From Gossypium raimondii (lineage: Eukaryota; Streptophyta; Magnoliopsida; Malvales; Malvaceae): DNA of 64,000 nt. Made by a program: the position numbers and the translations under genes. The stretch's first letter is position 1, and each line of letters starts with the position of its first letter. Location of the stretch: the NCBI RefSeq assembly GCF_025698545.1, contig NC_068565.1:8556001-8620000 (forward strand). The letters are read 5' to 3'. Under the pieces are notes generated by a model, which worked only from the letters and a program-made list of their open reading frames with translations, was not told where the DNA came from and searched no databases. Below are positions 35,702 through 47,690 of the stretch, piece by piece.

Positions 35702-38491
35702 TGTTGACACCATTTTTTTATGGAAACGGGGTCGACTTGGATTTTGAAAAAGAAAACGAAAATGGGAATCGCCACCAATCCTTTTTTTGATGAGGTGTGA
35801 TCGGGTCACCTCAAAAAGTGGTTGTTTTTAATAAACGATTTAATTTTTATTAAAACAACGATTTTGGTCTACGAAATTCAGAAAAAATGGGTTCGGAGTT
35901 TCATTACATACGAGAAAGGGTTAGCACCCTCGATACGCCCAGAATTGGTACCTAGTTGATTACTTAATGTCTTGGTGTCGAAAATTAAAAACTCGAAAAG
36001 AATTTAAAAATACGATCCTTCTTTATATTGCGTTATTTTTTAAAAAAAAAATACTTGGATAAATCAAAATAGAAAAATGCTTTCTTATCTCGAAGTAACA
36101 AGATGTCACATTCAGTAAGTTAGGACACGACACCTAGTATTTTCGAGAGTAAGCTTGCATATATTTTTTGTTTAAACCTCATTTATTTCAATTTTAAAAG
36201 GATATTCGATTACTTAGAGTCAACGAAGAAAATCAAAACCCAGTAAGTTAGGGCACGATTTATCGAATTTTCTAAATATAGAATATTGTCTTTATTTTTT
36301 TTGAAATTTTATGTGTTTGAAATTTAAAAGGATATTTTGTTATTTGGGTTTAATGAGAAAATCGACACCCAAAGAAGTTAGGTACAATTTCTCAAATTTC
36401 CAAAATGCAAAATATTGCCTTATTTAGCAAAATTCATTTTGAATAATAGCGGTAATCTATTTGAAGGTATGCATTTATCTCACTTAGAATAAAATAAAGC
36501 AATCTAAATTGGATAACTATGTCGGAGTTTAATTTACAATATAAGGACGTGAACTAATCAATACAATAATAAACATAGAGTAATGATACATGAATAAAAT
36601 TACACAAATGTATAACAAAAATATGAAAACGCGAAAAAATTAATTACGGCATCCACAATGACAACATCCACTCAACATACATTATTTGAATACTAGTATT
36701 AATAATCAAAGATGAATAAGTTAAGTAGCATACATGGCAATTTCAAAATGAGTAGCATAAAACAAATTAAAGCAAATGAAATGTAGGATTGTTTTGAAAA
36801 ATAATAAATGGGCTTTGAATGAATAATATGAAAAGAGAAAATTGAAAAAATCAATTATATACAAAACAATTTTAAAAATACTATGTATAAAAATTTTAAA
36901 ATAAATAATATGTATGTTCATATAAAAACATAAAATGAGAAAAATCTTCAAATGTATAATAAATAAAACATAAAACAAATAGCATAGTTGAAAAGGTACA
37001 AAATAATTTTAAAATAATTATTGTATATAGTACATTCTAATATAAGATAAAATAATGTACAAAATACTTAGTATATGGAAATTCAAAATAAACAAAAATA
37101 AAACAGTTTTGAAGTAAACAATATGAAGAATTTCGAAATAAATAGGATAGGAAACAATTTAAATTACATAGTACATATAAATTTAGAATGGGTAAGGTAT
37201 ATACATATATTCGAAATAAATAACATATAAAATATTTGAGATAAATACTAGTCAATCTAAAATAGTTTAAAATAAAATAATATATAAAAGAAAATCTTAA
37301 ATAATAAAAGAAATAGTTTAAAAAAATAAAAAAATAAAAAAAATGGTGTTAAAAGGTTAAGGGCGCGATTGAAATCATAATAAAATAAAGGGGCATAATT
37401 AAAAATTTAAAAGAAATGGAGCAAGGGATTGAAATGAAAAGCGCTGAGGACGCAAGGGACTAACTGTGAGAATTCCCCATCCCTTATGCGCATCACCTTG
37501 CAGGACCAGATTGGAACACGCGAAAACTTATGTGGCCGAAATTAAAATGAAACAAAAGGCAGCATTGAATGCGCCGCAGGATTGGGGGGACCAAATGCGC
37601 AAATTACCCATTAGGGCAAGGATGCGCAGGTCTCCCCTTTAAACGGCGTCGTTTTAATCAACATAAAAGCTAAAAAAACCTTCATTTTTCTGCCGTTTCA
37701 TTTTGCTGCAAAGAACGCAAAAAAAAAAAACAAAAGGGGAGGTTCCCCTTCTCTGCCGGAGTTCCAAGGCCATGGAACAGTGAACGAAAAAACTTTGGCC
37801 CCTCCCTAAACCCCATCCGGCGACGACGAAAGACCATCGACGGCGGGCCTAAGGGCTGATTCGGGTGCACTCCCTCCTCTTTTTTTTATTTATTTTCCTT
37901 ATTAAAATGAAGTTGTAAAAAGAAAAAGATAGAAATAAAATTAAAATGAAAATAAAACGAATAGAAAACAGTAAAGGTTTAACCTTTTTGAACTTTTATT
38001 TTTGCTATTTTGATTTCTGATGTGCGTTTTTTTTACAAAGAAAAATCGAAGAAGAACGATGCAAGAAAACGTTCGGCCTTTATAGCCAAAATACAAAAAA
38101 TCGAAGAAGAACGATGCAAGAAAACGTTCGGCCTTTATAGCCAAAATACAAAATCTTTCCGTTCTATTCTTTGTCGTTTCTTTTTGTCTATCTCTTCTTT
38201 TGTTGTTTTCTTTTTAGTCCGCGTGTCTTCTTCTCCTTGCAGGTGCCCGTGGCCGACAGTGGTGGCAGAGGCGTGCGAGTGGGCGTGGCAGACGAGGAGG
38301 CCACGCGAGGCATGCGGCGCTAGGGTTTGGGGGCAACTTTCTGCCGAAAATGTTAATGTTGTCTTGGCTGGGTTTTTAATTTTTGTTACAACAAGCCATG
38401 GGCTACATTGGGCTTGTTATTTTCCTTTGTAATTGGACTGTCGTTTATCTTGTTTTAATATTCGGGCTTGGGCATAAAATTGGGCCTTACA
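35702..38491. mobile_element. Solo LTR (family A), 2790 bp
   Basis: It begins TGTTGACACC and ends GGGCCTTACA, flanked by perfect 5-bp repeats GAATC at 35697-35701 and 38492-38496. The first 260 bp are a close inverted copy of the end of the LTR at 13343-15604. It contains an ACGGCGTCGTTTTAAT block near 37640 and an exact 55-bp tandem duplication at 38046-38155. No internal domain, so a solo LTR. Promoter-like features run toward the right end. Probably Ty3/gypsy. Confidence 0.9.
38046..38155. repeat. 55-bp tandem duplication inside solo LTR
   Basis: Two adjacent copies start TCGAAGAAGAACGATGCAAG at 38046 and 38101 and appear almost identical, so the duplication is young or has been homogenised. 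It lies in the presumed transcribed part of the LTR. Confidence 0.85.
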
Positions 38492-38496
38492 GAATC

Positions 38497-40690
38497 CATC
38501 AAAGAATTTCCTATAAAATTTAAGCTTGCCAAACCTATAAAATATCTAACAAAGAAAATTAAAGTAAAGAATCAAAAAACAAGATGCCTTGTTCAACCGA
38601 TTCAACTCAACCGCAATTAAAAATCCCTAAAGCAATGGATTACCATGACGAGTATATGCAAACGATTTTCTCTCTACAACTCATCCGAGCCACAACCAAG
38701 TCGATGAAAGTCTGACTCGACGAGTCAGATTGGAACCAAAAACAACTGAACTGGAAACTCAGTAGCTGTAATGAGAAAACTTTTGAATTGAAGAAACTAA
38801 AAACACAAAATTATGACGATAAACAATAAGAAAACAAAGCTTTCTTCTCACGATTTTCCCTTTTTCATTTAACTTATCAAATGAAAAATAAAAATTCAGA
38901 ACATTTCTACCCTCTAAGAACATTTTGAGGCTATTAATTTCTAGTCTCAAAAACCAATACAGAGAAAATACTAAACAAAAAATGGACAGTGGCAAAAGCC
39001 GCAGATCAAACCAAAATGAAGAAACCAAACAGATCATTACGTTGGGGAAGAAAATATATGTACCTCCCGCCCGATAAAGTGCAAGTCACCGCAATATCCG
39101 TTCGTCCAGGTTCCAATACGAGTTCGAACCCACAGAAAACCACGGCGATAATCGACAGAGAGGAATGAAGGAATGAAGGAATGAAGGAGGAGAGTGGGGG
39201 ATTACTGGAAAATCGATAATCTCAGGGAAATTTTCTAACAGAAATGAAGGAATGAAGGAAGAGAGACTGGGCGTGAAAGTGCAGAGGTTAATTTGGTCAA
39301 TTTTCAGCCAAAAGCACTTCAAGCTGAAGAAAAGGAGAAATTTTTAGCTTCTCATATGGAGAGAAGTGCTTTTCTGATGGTGAAATAATCTGGAGAGAAG
39401 GAGGTTATTCTTCATTCCTTTTAAGGGAAAAGGAAAAGTCCTTCTAAAACGGGCAGAAGAACGGGGCCTTAATAACATAGGATAAAAAGCTTATTTAGTA
39501 ACAGAAGCTTATCCTAACACCTCAATTTGTTATTTAAAAACTGCTCAATTCAATATCACGTCTTTAAATCATGTCTGTTGTTTGAGTTAGATATTTAAAC
39601 TATTTTTTTATCAAATCAGGTATCTAAATTTTATTGCGTAACAGAAGTTGGCTCTTACCATTAAAAAAATGTCTCAATAAATAAAAAATGTCACACCACC
39701 ACCGCATTAAAATATAATTAAATAAAAATAATTATATTAATATTATATAAAATAAAAAAAAACCCTTCCCCCACTCTCATCCCTCTCCTCTTCCCCACGG
39801 TCCCCCCTTAATGGGTGGTGGTTTTTGAACATCTTGGTCATTGAATCATCTCCGTTATTTGCTTTGATGGGTCGTAAGGCTTTTTACCATTGTGGGTTTT
39901 CTTTTTCTTTGATTTTTTTTTGTGTGTGTGTTTTTTGGGTTTTTTTTAAAAAAATTTATTGTCTTTGCTTCAATGGAAGTAGTAGATCGGTGGGATTGAC
40001 TTATTTTCTACATAGAGATGAAGGGTAGGGGGGAGAGAATATTTTTTCATATTAATATAATTTTTATTTAATTATATTTTAATGAGATTGTGGCATGACG
40101 ATTTTCCGATTGGCTATAACTTTTGTAATAAAGCGTAACGACAAGATTAATTTTGGTTATAGAGTAAAATTTAGATACTTAACATAAACAAAGAACATAA
40201 TTTAAGGATCTCATGTTGAATTAAACTTTTAAAAACAAAAGTAAAATATAAAAAATCAATTAAACCACACCCAATTGAGCCATTGTTATTAACTTAAAAA
40301 CTATTTAAGCCTCTCTCAATAGTTGACAGTAAAATAAACTAATAGGCTAATAAGATGATAATAAGTGGTCGTCCTAGATTTAATCTTACATTGTTAATAA
40401 GACTATAAAAATTCATTAAAAATGTAAACAAAATATAAAATTGTAAAAATCATAACAAGTTATTGCAAATATAAAAGAAATACTACAAAAATTAAGAAAA
40501 TATATATAAACCATAAAAAAAATAAAACTCTTGTATTTAAAAATAACAAGTTATAAAAATATATTAAGAACTTATAAGAAAAAATAAAGTTTTGTTTAAT
40601 TATTTTTCCTTTGGCCGAATTGATCCTCTAGTTAGTTTGGTCAACACCTGAACGACGTCGTTGCTCCATCCTTTATATCCCTCTTCCTCC
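38497..40690. other. Gene-poor interval; possible leader exon and MITE-like end
   Basis: On the minus strand about 39065-39330 looks like a 5'UTR exon (moderate GC, GGGAG|GTACAT donor at about 39060), followed by T-rich intron-like DNA, but no coding exon was found. GAATGAAG repeats occur at 39160-39190. CGGGGCC at about 39465 with nearby AGAAGTGCTTTT words mirrors the MITE-like end at 29607. The rest is AT-rich. Confidence 0.35.
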
Positions 40691-40752
40691 TTAATAATCT
40701 GACTCTATCGACGGTGTCTCCTTGATTTCTTAAAAATTGCCTGAAATCTCAG

Positions 40753-40980
40753 GTAATCTAAATCTTCCTGCAAATTCACTCTTTTTCACCTTTCTAAGCA
40801 TCCAAATAGGGAGCTACTACCACTAGTCGATCTGGGTTTTCTTTCTTCTTTCTCAATTTAGTTAAAGAATCTAAATATGACAATTATTTGACCTATTTCT
40901 TCTCTTTGTTAGGGTTTTATATTTTTGATCATTCAAATTTACATCCATTTATTTTGAATAGTAATTATTTTCTATTGCAG
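40753..40980 (+). other. DDRGK1 5'UTR intron
   Basis: The donor is CTCAG|GTAATC at 40753 and the acceptor CTATTGCAG ends at 40980, 13 nt before the ATG. Confidence 0.7.
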
Positions 40981-40993
40981 TTTCTTAAAAAAA

Positions 40994-43314
40994 ATGGAGG
41001 AAATATTAGCTTTGTTTCTTTCAATGTTTCTCGTTCTAGCGTTGGTTCCGTTATATATATGGAAACGCCGTCAGGATACTCGACCAACCGTTGAACATGT
41101 TGAAGAACGGCAGGTATGTTTGAAGTTATTCTAAAAGTCTTAAATTTGTTTTTAGTTCTGTGTTTTTCTTTATATTGGTTGGTGTGGGTTATAGGCTCCA
41201 AGAAGGGAAAATGTAGTACGTGGTGGGGCCGGTGCTCGTAGTAGGATGCGGAGGAGACCAACTGCAGGAGGAGCTAGCTCGTCGTCAGCTGCAACTGCTG
41301 AAGGTTTGTGAATTGGATAGAATTCTGAAGTTCGAATTATTGTTGAGAATTTAACAAATTTACTGATTAATGACCATTGGGACTTTCCTGCCATAGTTGT
41401 GAATTCCGTGTGTGAAATAAGTATAGGAGAATATATAAATTTGCCAGGATGTTATTGTTTCTGCCAATTAGTGTATTAATTTTCAAATAGTGGTATGTTT
41501 TCTCTGACTGATGCTTTATAGGGACTGTTTATAAGTGGACTAAGGACATAGCCAGCAGTGACTTATTTTTTATGATCTGATGAGTTCTTTGTGAGGACTG
41601 AGAGTAAGCGTTGGTTCTTTTGTGAATACAAACTGAATTTAAACGCTTTATGTTGTTGAAAAGTCGTTGCGGTCATGTAAACGCTTCTTAGTAAGCCCAG
41701 GATCCTTTTCTTCTCTTTGGGAAGGTGCCAAAGGATGCAACTGAATTTACCTCGTAGGACAGTCTAGTCTTCTTATGCTCTTTTCTCTTCTTGGGGTTAC
41801 TGGCACTGGTTTTGAGCATTTTGTGTACCGAAATGTGAATGCAGAAACTGCTGATGGAAGTGAGGAAGAAGAGGAAGGAGATGGATATTATGAGGCTAAA
41901 GCATCAAAGAAGAAGGAAAAGAAACGGCAAGAAAGGGATGCACAACGAAGGGTACATCATTATCATCTTATTGTTTACTTATCTATTTTCTGTTTTACTC
42001 GGGCTCTTGGCCACTGTTCACTAAGTTCATATGATTTTTGGTCAAGGCTGAAGAGGCTGCTCGTGAGTCAAGGCTGACTAAACAGGATCGATATGCTGAA
42101 ATGCGGAGGAAAAAGGATGAGGAGCGTGAGGCAGAGGAACGTAGGCTGGTCTGTTGGTTGCCTTCATCTTTGTAGCATGATGCATGCAGAATCCAAACAC
42201 ATGACCCCTTGCATATATGATTTTCTGGTTCACTACATTTGCTATGGTTTATGCAGGAAGAAGAAGCTCAAGCTCGAAAGGCCAAGGAGGAAGAAGCTGC
42301 TGCCTTGGAGTTTGAAAAGTGGAAAGGAGCATTTTCAGTTGATGCTGAAGGAACAACAGAGAACGAATTGCAAGATGGAAGTCAGGATTTGCTTTCTAAT
42401 TTTGTGGAATACATTAAGGTACGTTTGAGCCCGGTATCTAAGCTAGTTAGCCATCCTAATTTTGTTTTTGATGAATGCTCAAAATTTTTCTTTGGCTGTT
42501 CTTCAGTCTTCTAGATCTCTTCCTTCTGGTCTTTTTTCATTGACAAATAAATAAATTATCAAATGTGTATATCTGTTTCATGGAACATAATAAGCATTTT
42601 CAAATTACACGAGCTGCATAATGATTGAATGAGCATCAGTCCACTTTATAATTTTATTTGGTCCCAATAAGTCTTTGGAATGTATATTTTTGTGTTGCCT
42701 TTTGTTTTTTTTAACCTATTTGTATATGATCGTGCAGAATCATAAATGTATTCCTTTGGAAGATCTTGCTGGAGAATTCAAATTGAGAACCCAGGTATAT
42801 GATCTTAATAGCTAAGTAAAACCCTTTCATATGTGTACTTTCAGCCTCTTGAATATTGTAAAACCCATCAACGGAATGTGTGTTGCCTTTTTTTTTTTAA
42901 ATCCTATCCCCGTTTGCTTCTATTTTTAAAGTACAATGATTGTTTGATGCAGGAATGTATCAATAGGATCACCTCCCTTGAAAGTATGGGTATGTAACTA
43001 TTATCTATTATCAATTCGGGTACTGATTTTAGGAAATGGATAATCAAAATGCTTGTCATCTACAATGTAATGATTTATGCAACGATCCTTTATTTGGTGT
43101 GTGTGCAGGGCGACTTTCAGGTGTCATGGATGATAGAGGGAAGTATATATACATCTCAATGGAGGAGATGAAGGCTGTAGCTGACTATATCAAGCGTCAA
43201 GGAAGAGTAAGCATTTCACATTTAGCTAGCAAATCTAATCAGTTCATCGATCTAGAGCCGAAAGTTCAATTTACAGAGGAGATCAGCACAGCAGAGGAAA
43301 TCACTGTTGCTTGA
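40994..43314 (+). CDS. DDRGK1: DDRGK domain-containing protein 1 (UFBP1), UFMylation adaptor
   Basis: Eight exons (40994-41113, 41195-41303, 41845-41951, 42047-42148, 42257-42418, 42738-42794, 42953-42989, 43109-43314) encode 299 residues, close to the usual 300-315. Residues 3-23 form an N-terminal membrane anchor ([20 protein letters not shown]). Then come a basic, Gly/Ser-rich stretch (40-75), a Glu/Lys/Arg-rich coiled coil (about 80-168) and a C-terminal winged-helix/PCI-like domain with the family DDRGK signature at 239-243. In eukaryotes the protein sits on the ER membrane and works with UFL1 and CDK5RAP3 to attach UFM1, notably to ribosomal uL24 during ER-phagy and stalled translocation. 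All junctions are GT-AG and in frame. It looks intact. Confidence 0.95.
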
Positions 43315-44990
43315 TTCAATTGTACACTCTTCCCTTCTCAAGAATATGTAGGACAAGTTACACTGAGGAAAAAAATATAGCAATTGCATCATGAAAGATG
43401 CCAGTTTGAAGGATTTTGTTTATACTTTTTTACATGTTTGTGGCATAAAGTCTAGTTGTGTTTCAGTTTAGAAATCTAATTTTCTTGGCCTGTAAGGATG
43501 GATGAGTTTTGTGGTGCTGTAATACTACAAGTCATGCAAACTATCATTAGTTGACTGTAAGATAGGTATTAGCATAAACATGAAAATTTCAATGATTTTA
43601 CTTTAAGATAACTTGAACTGAAATGAACTTATGGCGTTGTTTTTCATGAAGATCATGCATTAGAATTTAGAATCAATATGGAAATTGGCATCATTTGAAT
43701 TTGTGATCACTTTAATTGAGATGATGAATTATATGTAAATTTTTTGTTTAATATTTATCTCCTACTGGGTTGAACGGATAACCTTTGGACCATTAGCATG
43801 CATGAAGAAGGAAATTAGTATGAGAATTACAATTAATGATCATTATAGTGGACGTAGAGGGTTCTTTCCTTTAGGTAGTAAACATGAAGAGATGACGGAG
43901 AGACCTTAGAAAACAAGTGCGGAGATAGAGATAGGTGAATGTGATGTAAATGATATATAAATAGCAAGGGATGGTGAAAGCTCTAGCTGTTGCATAGAAA
44001 ATTTTTTAATTTTTAAAGTTTATCAAAACAACTTGAAGAAAACGTTTAAAACTCCATTTACAGTCTCATTAGAAAGTTATTAAAGAGTGAATGTGTTGCA
44101 AATAATACATAGTGGAAGAACCTATTGTATACCGGAAATAATGGGAGAGAGGGAAGTTATAAACATTACATGGAATGGTAAAGAGTACACCATTTATTGC
44201 GCGGACTGCGGATCTAAGTCCAAATGAGGTACATTTGATCTACTTGAATTGGCTCGAGTCATGAAATATGTAGAGAAGTCTATTGATTAATTCGATATGT
44301 ACCGTTAAATTTGGAGGAGCTCAACTATAAATAGAGACCTTCCCATCATTTGTAATCACTCAGTTGTAATCCTTCAAAGTAATAGAATACTTTTGAGAGG
44401 ATTTACTCAAACACTTGGTATGCATTACTTTTCTGTAGATTTTATGTTCAATCGTAGTTAAAACTGTGAATTCTTTTGAAAATTCTCTAAAAAATTATCA
44501 AAAATATCTTAATATAAATTATCAAAATATATATATTTGTGATTATTAAACAAAAATAAATCTGGAAAGTAATTTACCCATTGGGATGGATTCTAGCATT
44601 AAAAGAAAAGGTAAATAACGGGAAAAACTGAAATGAGTCAACTTACTAATAACAAACTTGGAACAAAAATATCTTAATATTAAAACCCAACTTGATTCCG
44701 ACCAAAGACGACAACCGGTCGTGCCCGAAAAGTCGTCGTTTTAACCTTTTTTTGTTTTTTAACTTTTGTTGTCAGAAATTGTACTCCACTGTAGTGCTCC
44801 CTCCTTTATTCTCATTGACCCACACACAGCTCCATCGAGCGCCACGTGTATGTTTACACCATCACAATCGAGTACATTTTGACACACGCCCATGAATCTC
44901 ATTCACCATAACTTGCGTACAACCTCCGAAAATTCCAAAAAGAGTTTTAATTAGTAAATTAATTTCTAAGCCTTTCCTTTCAATTTCCAA
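43315..44990. other. Intergenic; LTR-like stretch near 44300-44470
   Basis: The first 200 bases are the likely DDRGK1 3'UTR. CTATAAATAGAGACC at about 44325 followed by TTGTAATCACTCAGTTGTAATCC and a TTTGAGAGGATTT block looks like the promoter and R region of a small copia LTR, but no ends or target duplication could be found. Confidence 0.3.
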
Positions 44991-45122
44991 AAACCAAAAA
45001 TTGAACTCCACTCCGACAACACACACAAACGCCTCTCACATTTCTGCTTATTTCTAGGGTTCATTTTTTCTTCTTTTAATAACCTAAATTTCATTTCTCC
45101 ATCCCAAAAATCCTTGGATCAG

Positions 45123-46174
45123 GTAACTTTTCCCATAAAGCTCCTTCAGTTTTTTCCTTTAAATGTTTTTGCGGGTTAAAAATCAAATTTTTTTACCGTC
45201 CATTTGTTCATCTAAAACTTTTTTGATCCTGGGTTTTGTCTAATATTAATAAAAAATCTTTATATTTGCTTCAAATTAAAAATCTCTTCTGCATGAAGAA
45301 AAGCAGCAAAATTATGATTGTTACTTTTCCGGGAATCTTGTTGTTCATTCTTGTTTGAAGATTAGATTAGATTGAAAATATTAATCTAAAATTCTGATTC
45401 TTTCCTTGTTTGGTTGGTTTGATAATGTGGTGCTTAGAATTAATAATAATGATGTTTTTGGAATGAAGTTGTAGCTAATGTTAGCCTTTGTGGGGGTAAA
45501 ATTTTGCATTTTCTTATATCATTGAGTAAGTAGAAGAGCAAATAGGAATTGGAACCCTGGGAATTGAATCTTCCTTAGAGAGGGTATATAACACATGTTA
45601 GGACAAACCTGGGTTAATGATGATTGTGGTCAAGTTTGAATCTTGTCATGACTAGATGTTGCTTGTTTTTGGCTTAGCCTATGGTTTTGATTTTTCCATG
45701 TTCAGCTACTTATTTTCTCACTTTCACCCTAAAATTTTAACACTTTGCTTTTTAACCTTGAAAGTTTAATCAAATTGCTTTGCTTTTAATGGAAAAGCTT
45801 ATTGAACCGTTAAAATTTTAATAGTCTTAATGTGACAGGCTGCATGGCGGTCCACATGTGCTTATATTGTTAACATGGATAATTTTTGTATATATTTTTT
45901 ATTAATTTTGAAATTCTACTTATTAAGTATAGGTGGATTGCCGCCAGAATTGTCAGGTCAATGCCGTTAAAATTTTATTGGTTCAATTACTTTTTTCCGT
46001 CTAATAGAAAGTAATTTGACTAAATTTTAAAAGTTGAAGGCCAAAGTGATAGGAAAATATTTAGGGTCACGATAAACATTGTCTTTTTCATTAACTTTTG
46101 ATCTTCACTTTTCTTTTCTTTTGTAATATATGATATGATGTTGATCTGATGTGGGTATTGCTTTGCTATTTTAG
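45123..46174 (+). other. eIF1 copy 2 5'UTR intron
   Basis: The donor is ATCAG|GTAACT at 45123 and the acceptor GCTATTTTAG ends at 46174, 44 nt before the ATG. At 1052 nt it is nearly twice as long as in copy 1 (579 nt). The leader exon has an imperfect telo-box, CTAGGGTTC, near 45055. Confidence 0.7.
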
Positions 46175-46218
46175 GTCCGAGCTTGTGGTTGTTAGGCCTC
46201 TTTGATCAACTAAGTTTC

Positions 46219-46815
46219 ATGTCTGATCTCGACGTCCAAATTCCCACTGCCTTTGGTATACTTGGATCCTAACCTCCTCAATTCAGTTATTTTCATCGTT
46301 GTTGACGGATTTAACTTTTCATTCGTAATTGTCTTGATAGATCCCTTTGCCGATGCAAATGCTGAGGACTCAGGTGCTGGTGCAAAGGACTATGTGCACA
46401 TTCGTGTTCAGCAACGGAACGGTAGGAAAAGCCTGACAACTGTCCAGGGGTTGAAGAAAGAATTCAGCTACAACAAGATACTCAAAGACCTCAAAAAGGA
46501 GTTCTGCTGCAATGGCACCGTGGTCCAAGACCCTGAATTAGGCCAGGTGCGTGTAACTATTACCCCTTTTAAGTCTTGTTAATTAGTCCGATGGTCAATT
46601 CTTTTACCTTTTCCATTCGTGTTCAGGTTATTCAACTTCAAGGTGACCAGCGTAAGAACGTATCTACCTTCCTTGTTCAGGTAATTGTTATCGCTTTATG
46701 GAATATTTAAATTTCTTAGGTGACCTTAAGCGGAAGTGCACTGATGCAGTTTCTTTGTGTTTCTGAGCAGGCTGGCATTGTGAAGAAGGAAAACATCAAA
46801 ATCCATGGTTTCTAA
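46219..46815 (+). CDS. SUI1: Translation initiation factor eIF1 (SUI1), copy 2
   Basis: Four coding exons (46219-46255, 46341-46546, 46627-46680, 46771-46815) of 37, 206, 54 and 45 nt are identical in length and phase to copy 1. The 113-residue protein opens MSDLDVQIPTAFDPFADA and ends KKENIKIHGF. The SUI1 core (RNGRKSLTTVQGL, KKEFCCNGTV, GDQRKNVSTF) is unchanged. It has the same 40S-bound role in start codon selection. Introns 1-3 are not alignable at a glance with those of copy 1, so the duplication is not very recent while the protein has been strongly conserved. Confidence 0.97.
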
Positions 46816-47690
46816 GTTGCACATGCTTAAAGTTTTTGGCTAGGTTCACTCGCCTCCTATTGAAGTAGGAAATACTACCTGATTTGGGATATATACATAT
46901 CCATAGTTGTTACACCTTTATGTTGATTTAATTACAACATATATGCATCTCGTATTTCGTGTACTTTCCGGTTTGCCGGAATCTGTAGTATTGGTTGATT
47001 ATGAACTCTACGGAAGTTTGTTGCTCTGTGATTTAAAGTTAAAACAAGTATAGTTTTAGTCATTCGAATACCATCTTTTGCATTTGGATTTCATTACACC
47101 AGAATAAGCATCAAAGTTGTCACTTCTTATGCTAATTGGGATTTCATGTTTTTCTTCAATCCAATAAAAAGCAACCCATTATTCAGCTTTAATGTGGGAC
47201 ACTTTGGAGCTATTGTAAAGAGGGAGGCAAAATTTCCATCACCCTATGTATTTTGGGGACCTACCTTATTGAGTAATTGTATTGGTCCCCAAATACAATA
47301 ATACTTTCTTGATATTTTTTTATTTCCTTAGAAACCGAGTTAAAGATTCTTTGTCCCTAAAGTTCTTAATGATTTTACTTGAAGACTAGTTGGGAATGTG
47401 CCCACCTTTGTTGCAAAATGACGTCATTTTTTCTCTATTTTTCCTTGAAAAAGATCAAAACTTGAATAATCCATTTACAATTTTCAATTTCACCCAACGG
47501 CTGTGCTTTTATGTGCTGGAACACTAAAGAAGTTGCAATGTATCCTCTTTTGTGTTGGTGTACATTACGCAACAACACCAAACTGTCTACACGTCTTACT
47601 TATCTTTTAAATTCAGTTTATCCCATTCACAATAATTGCAGCCTTACTATTTTTCATTTATTACGAATTTTCTCTCAATGCGCCTTTCCT
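46816..47690. other. eIF1 copy 2 3' flank
   Basis: 3'UTR followed by AT-rich DNA. No gene or repeat boundary seen. Confidence 0.4.

Noticed and set aside
36721-37255. Hydrophobic frames on the minus strand
   Set aside because: Same cause: AT-rich interior of a solo LTR.
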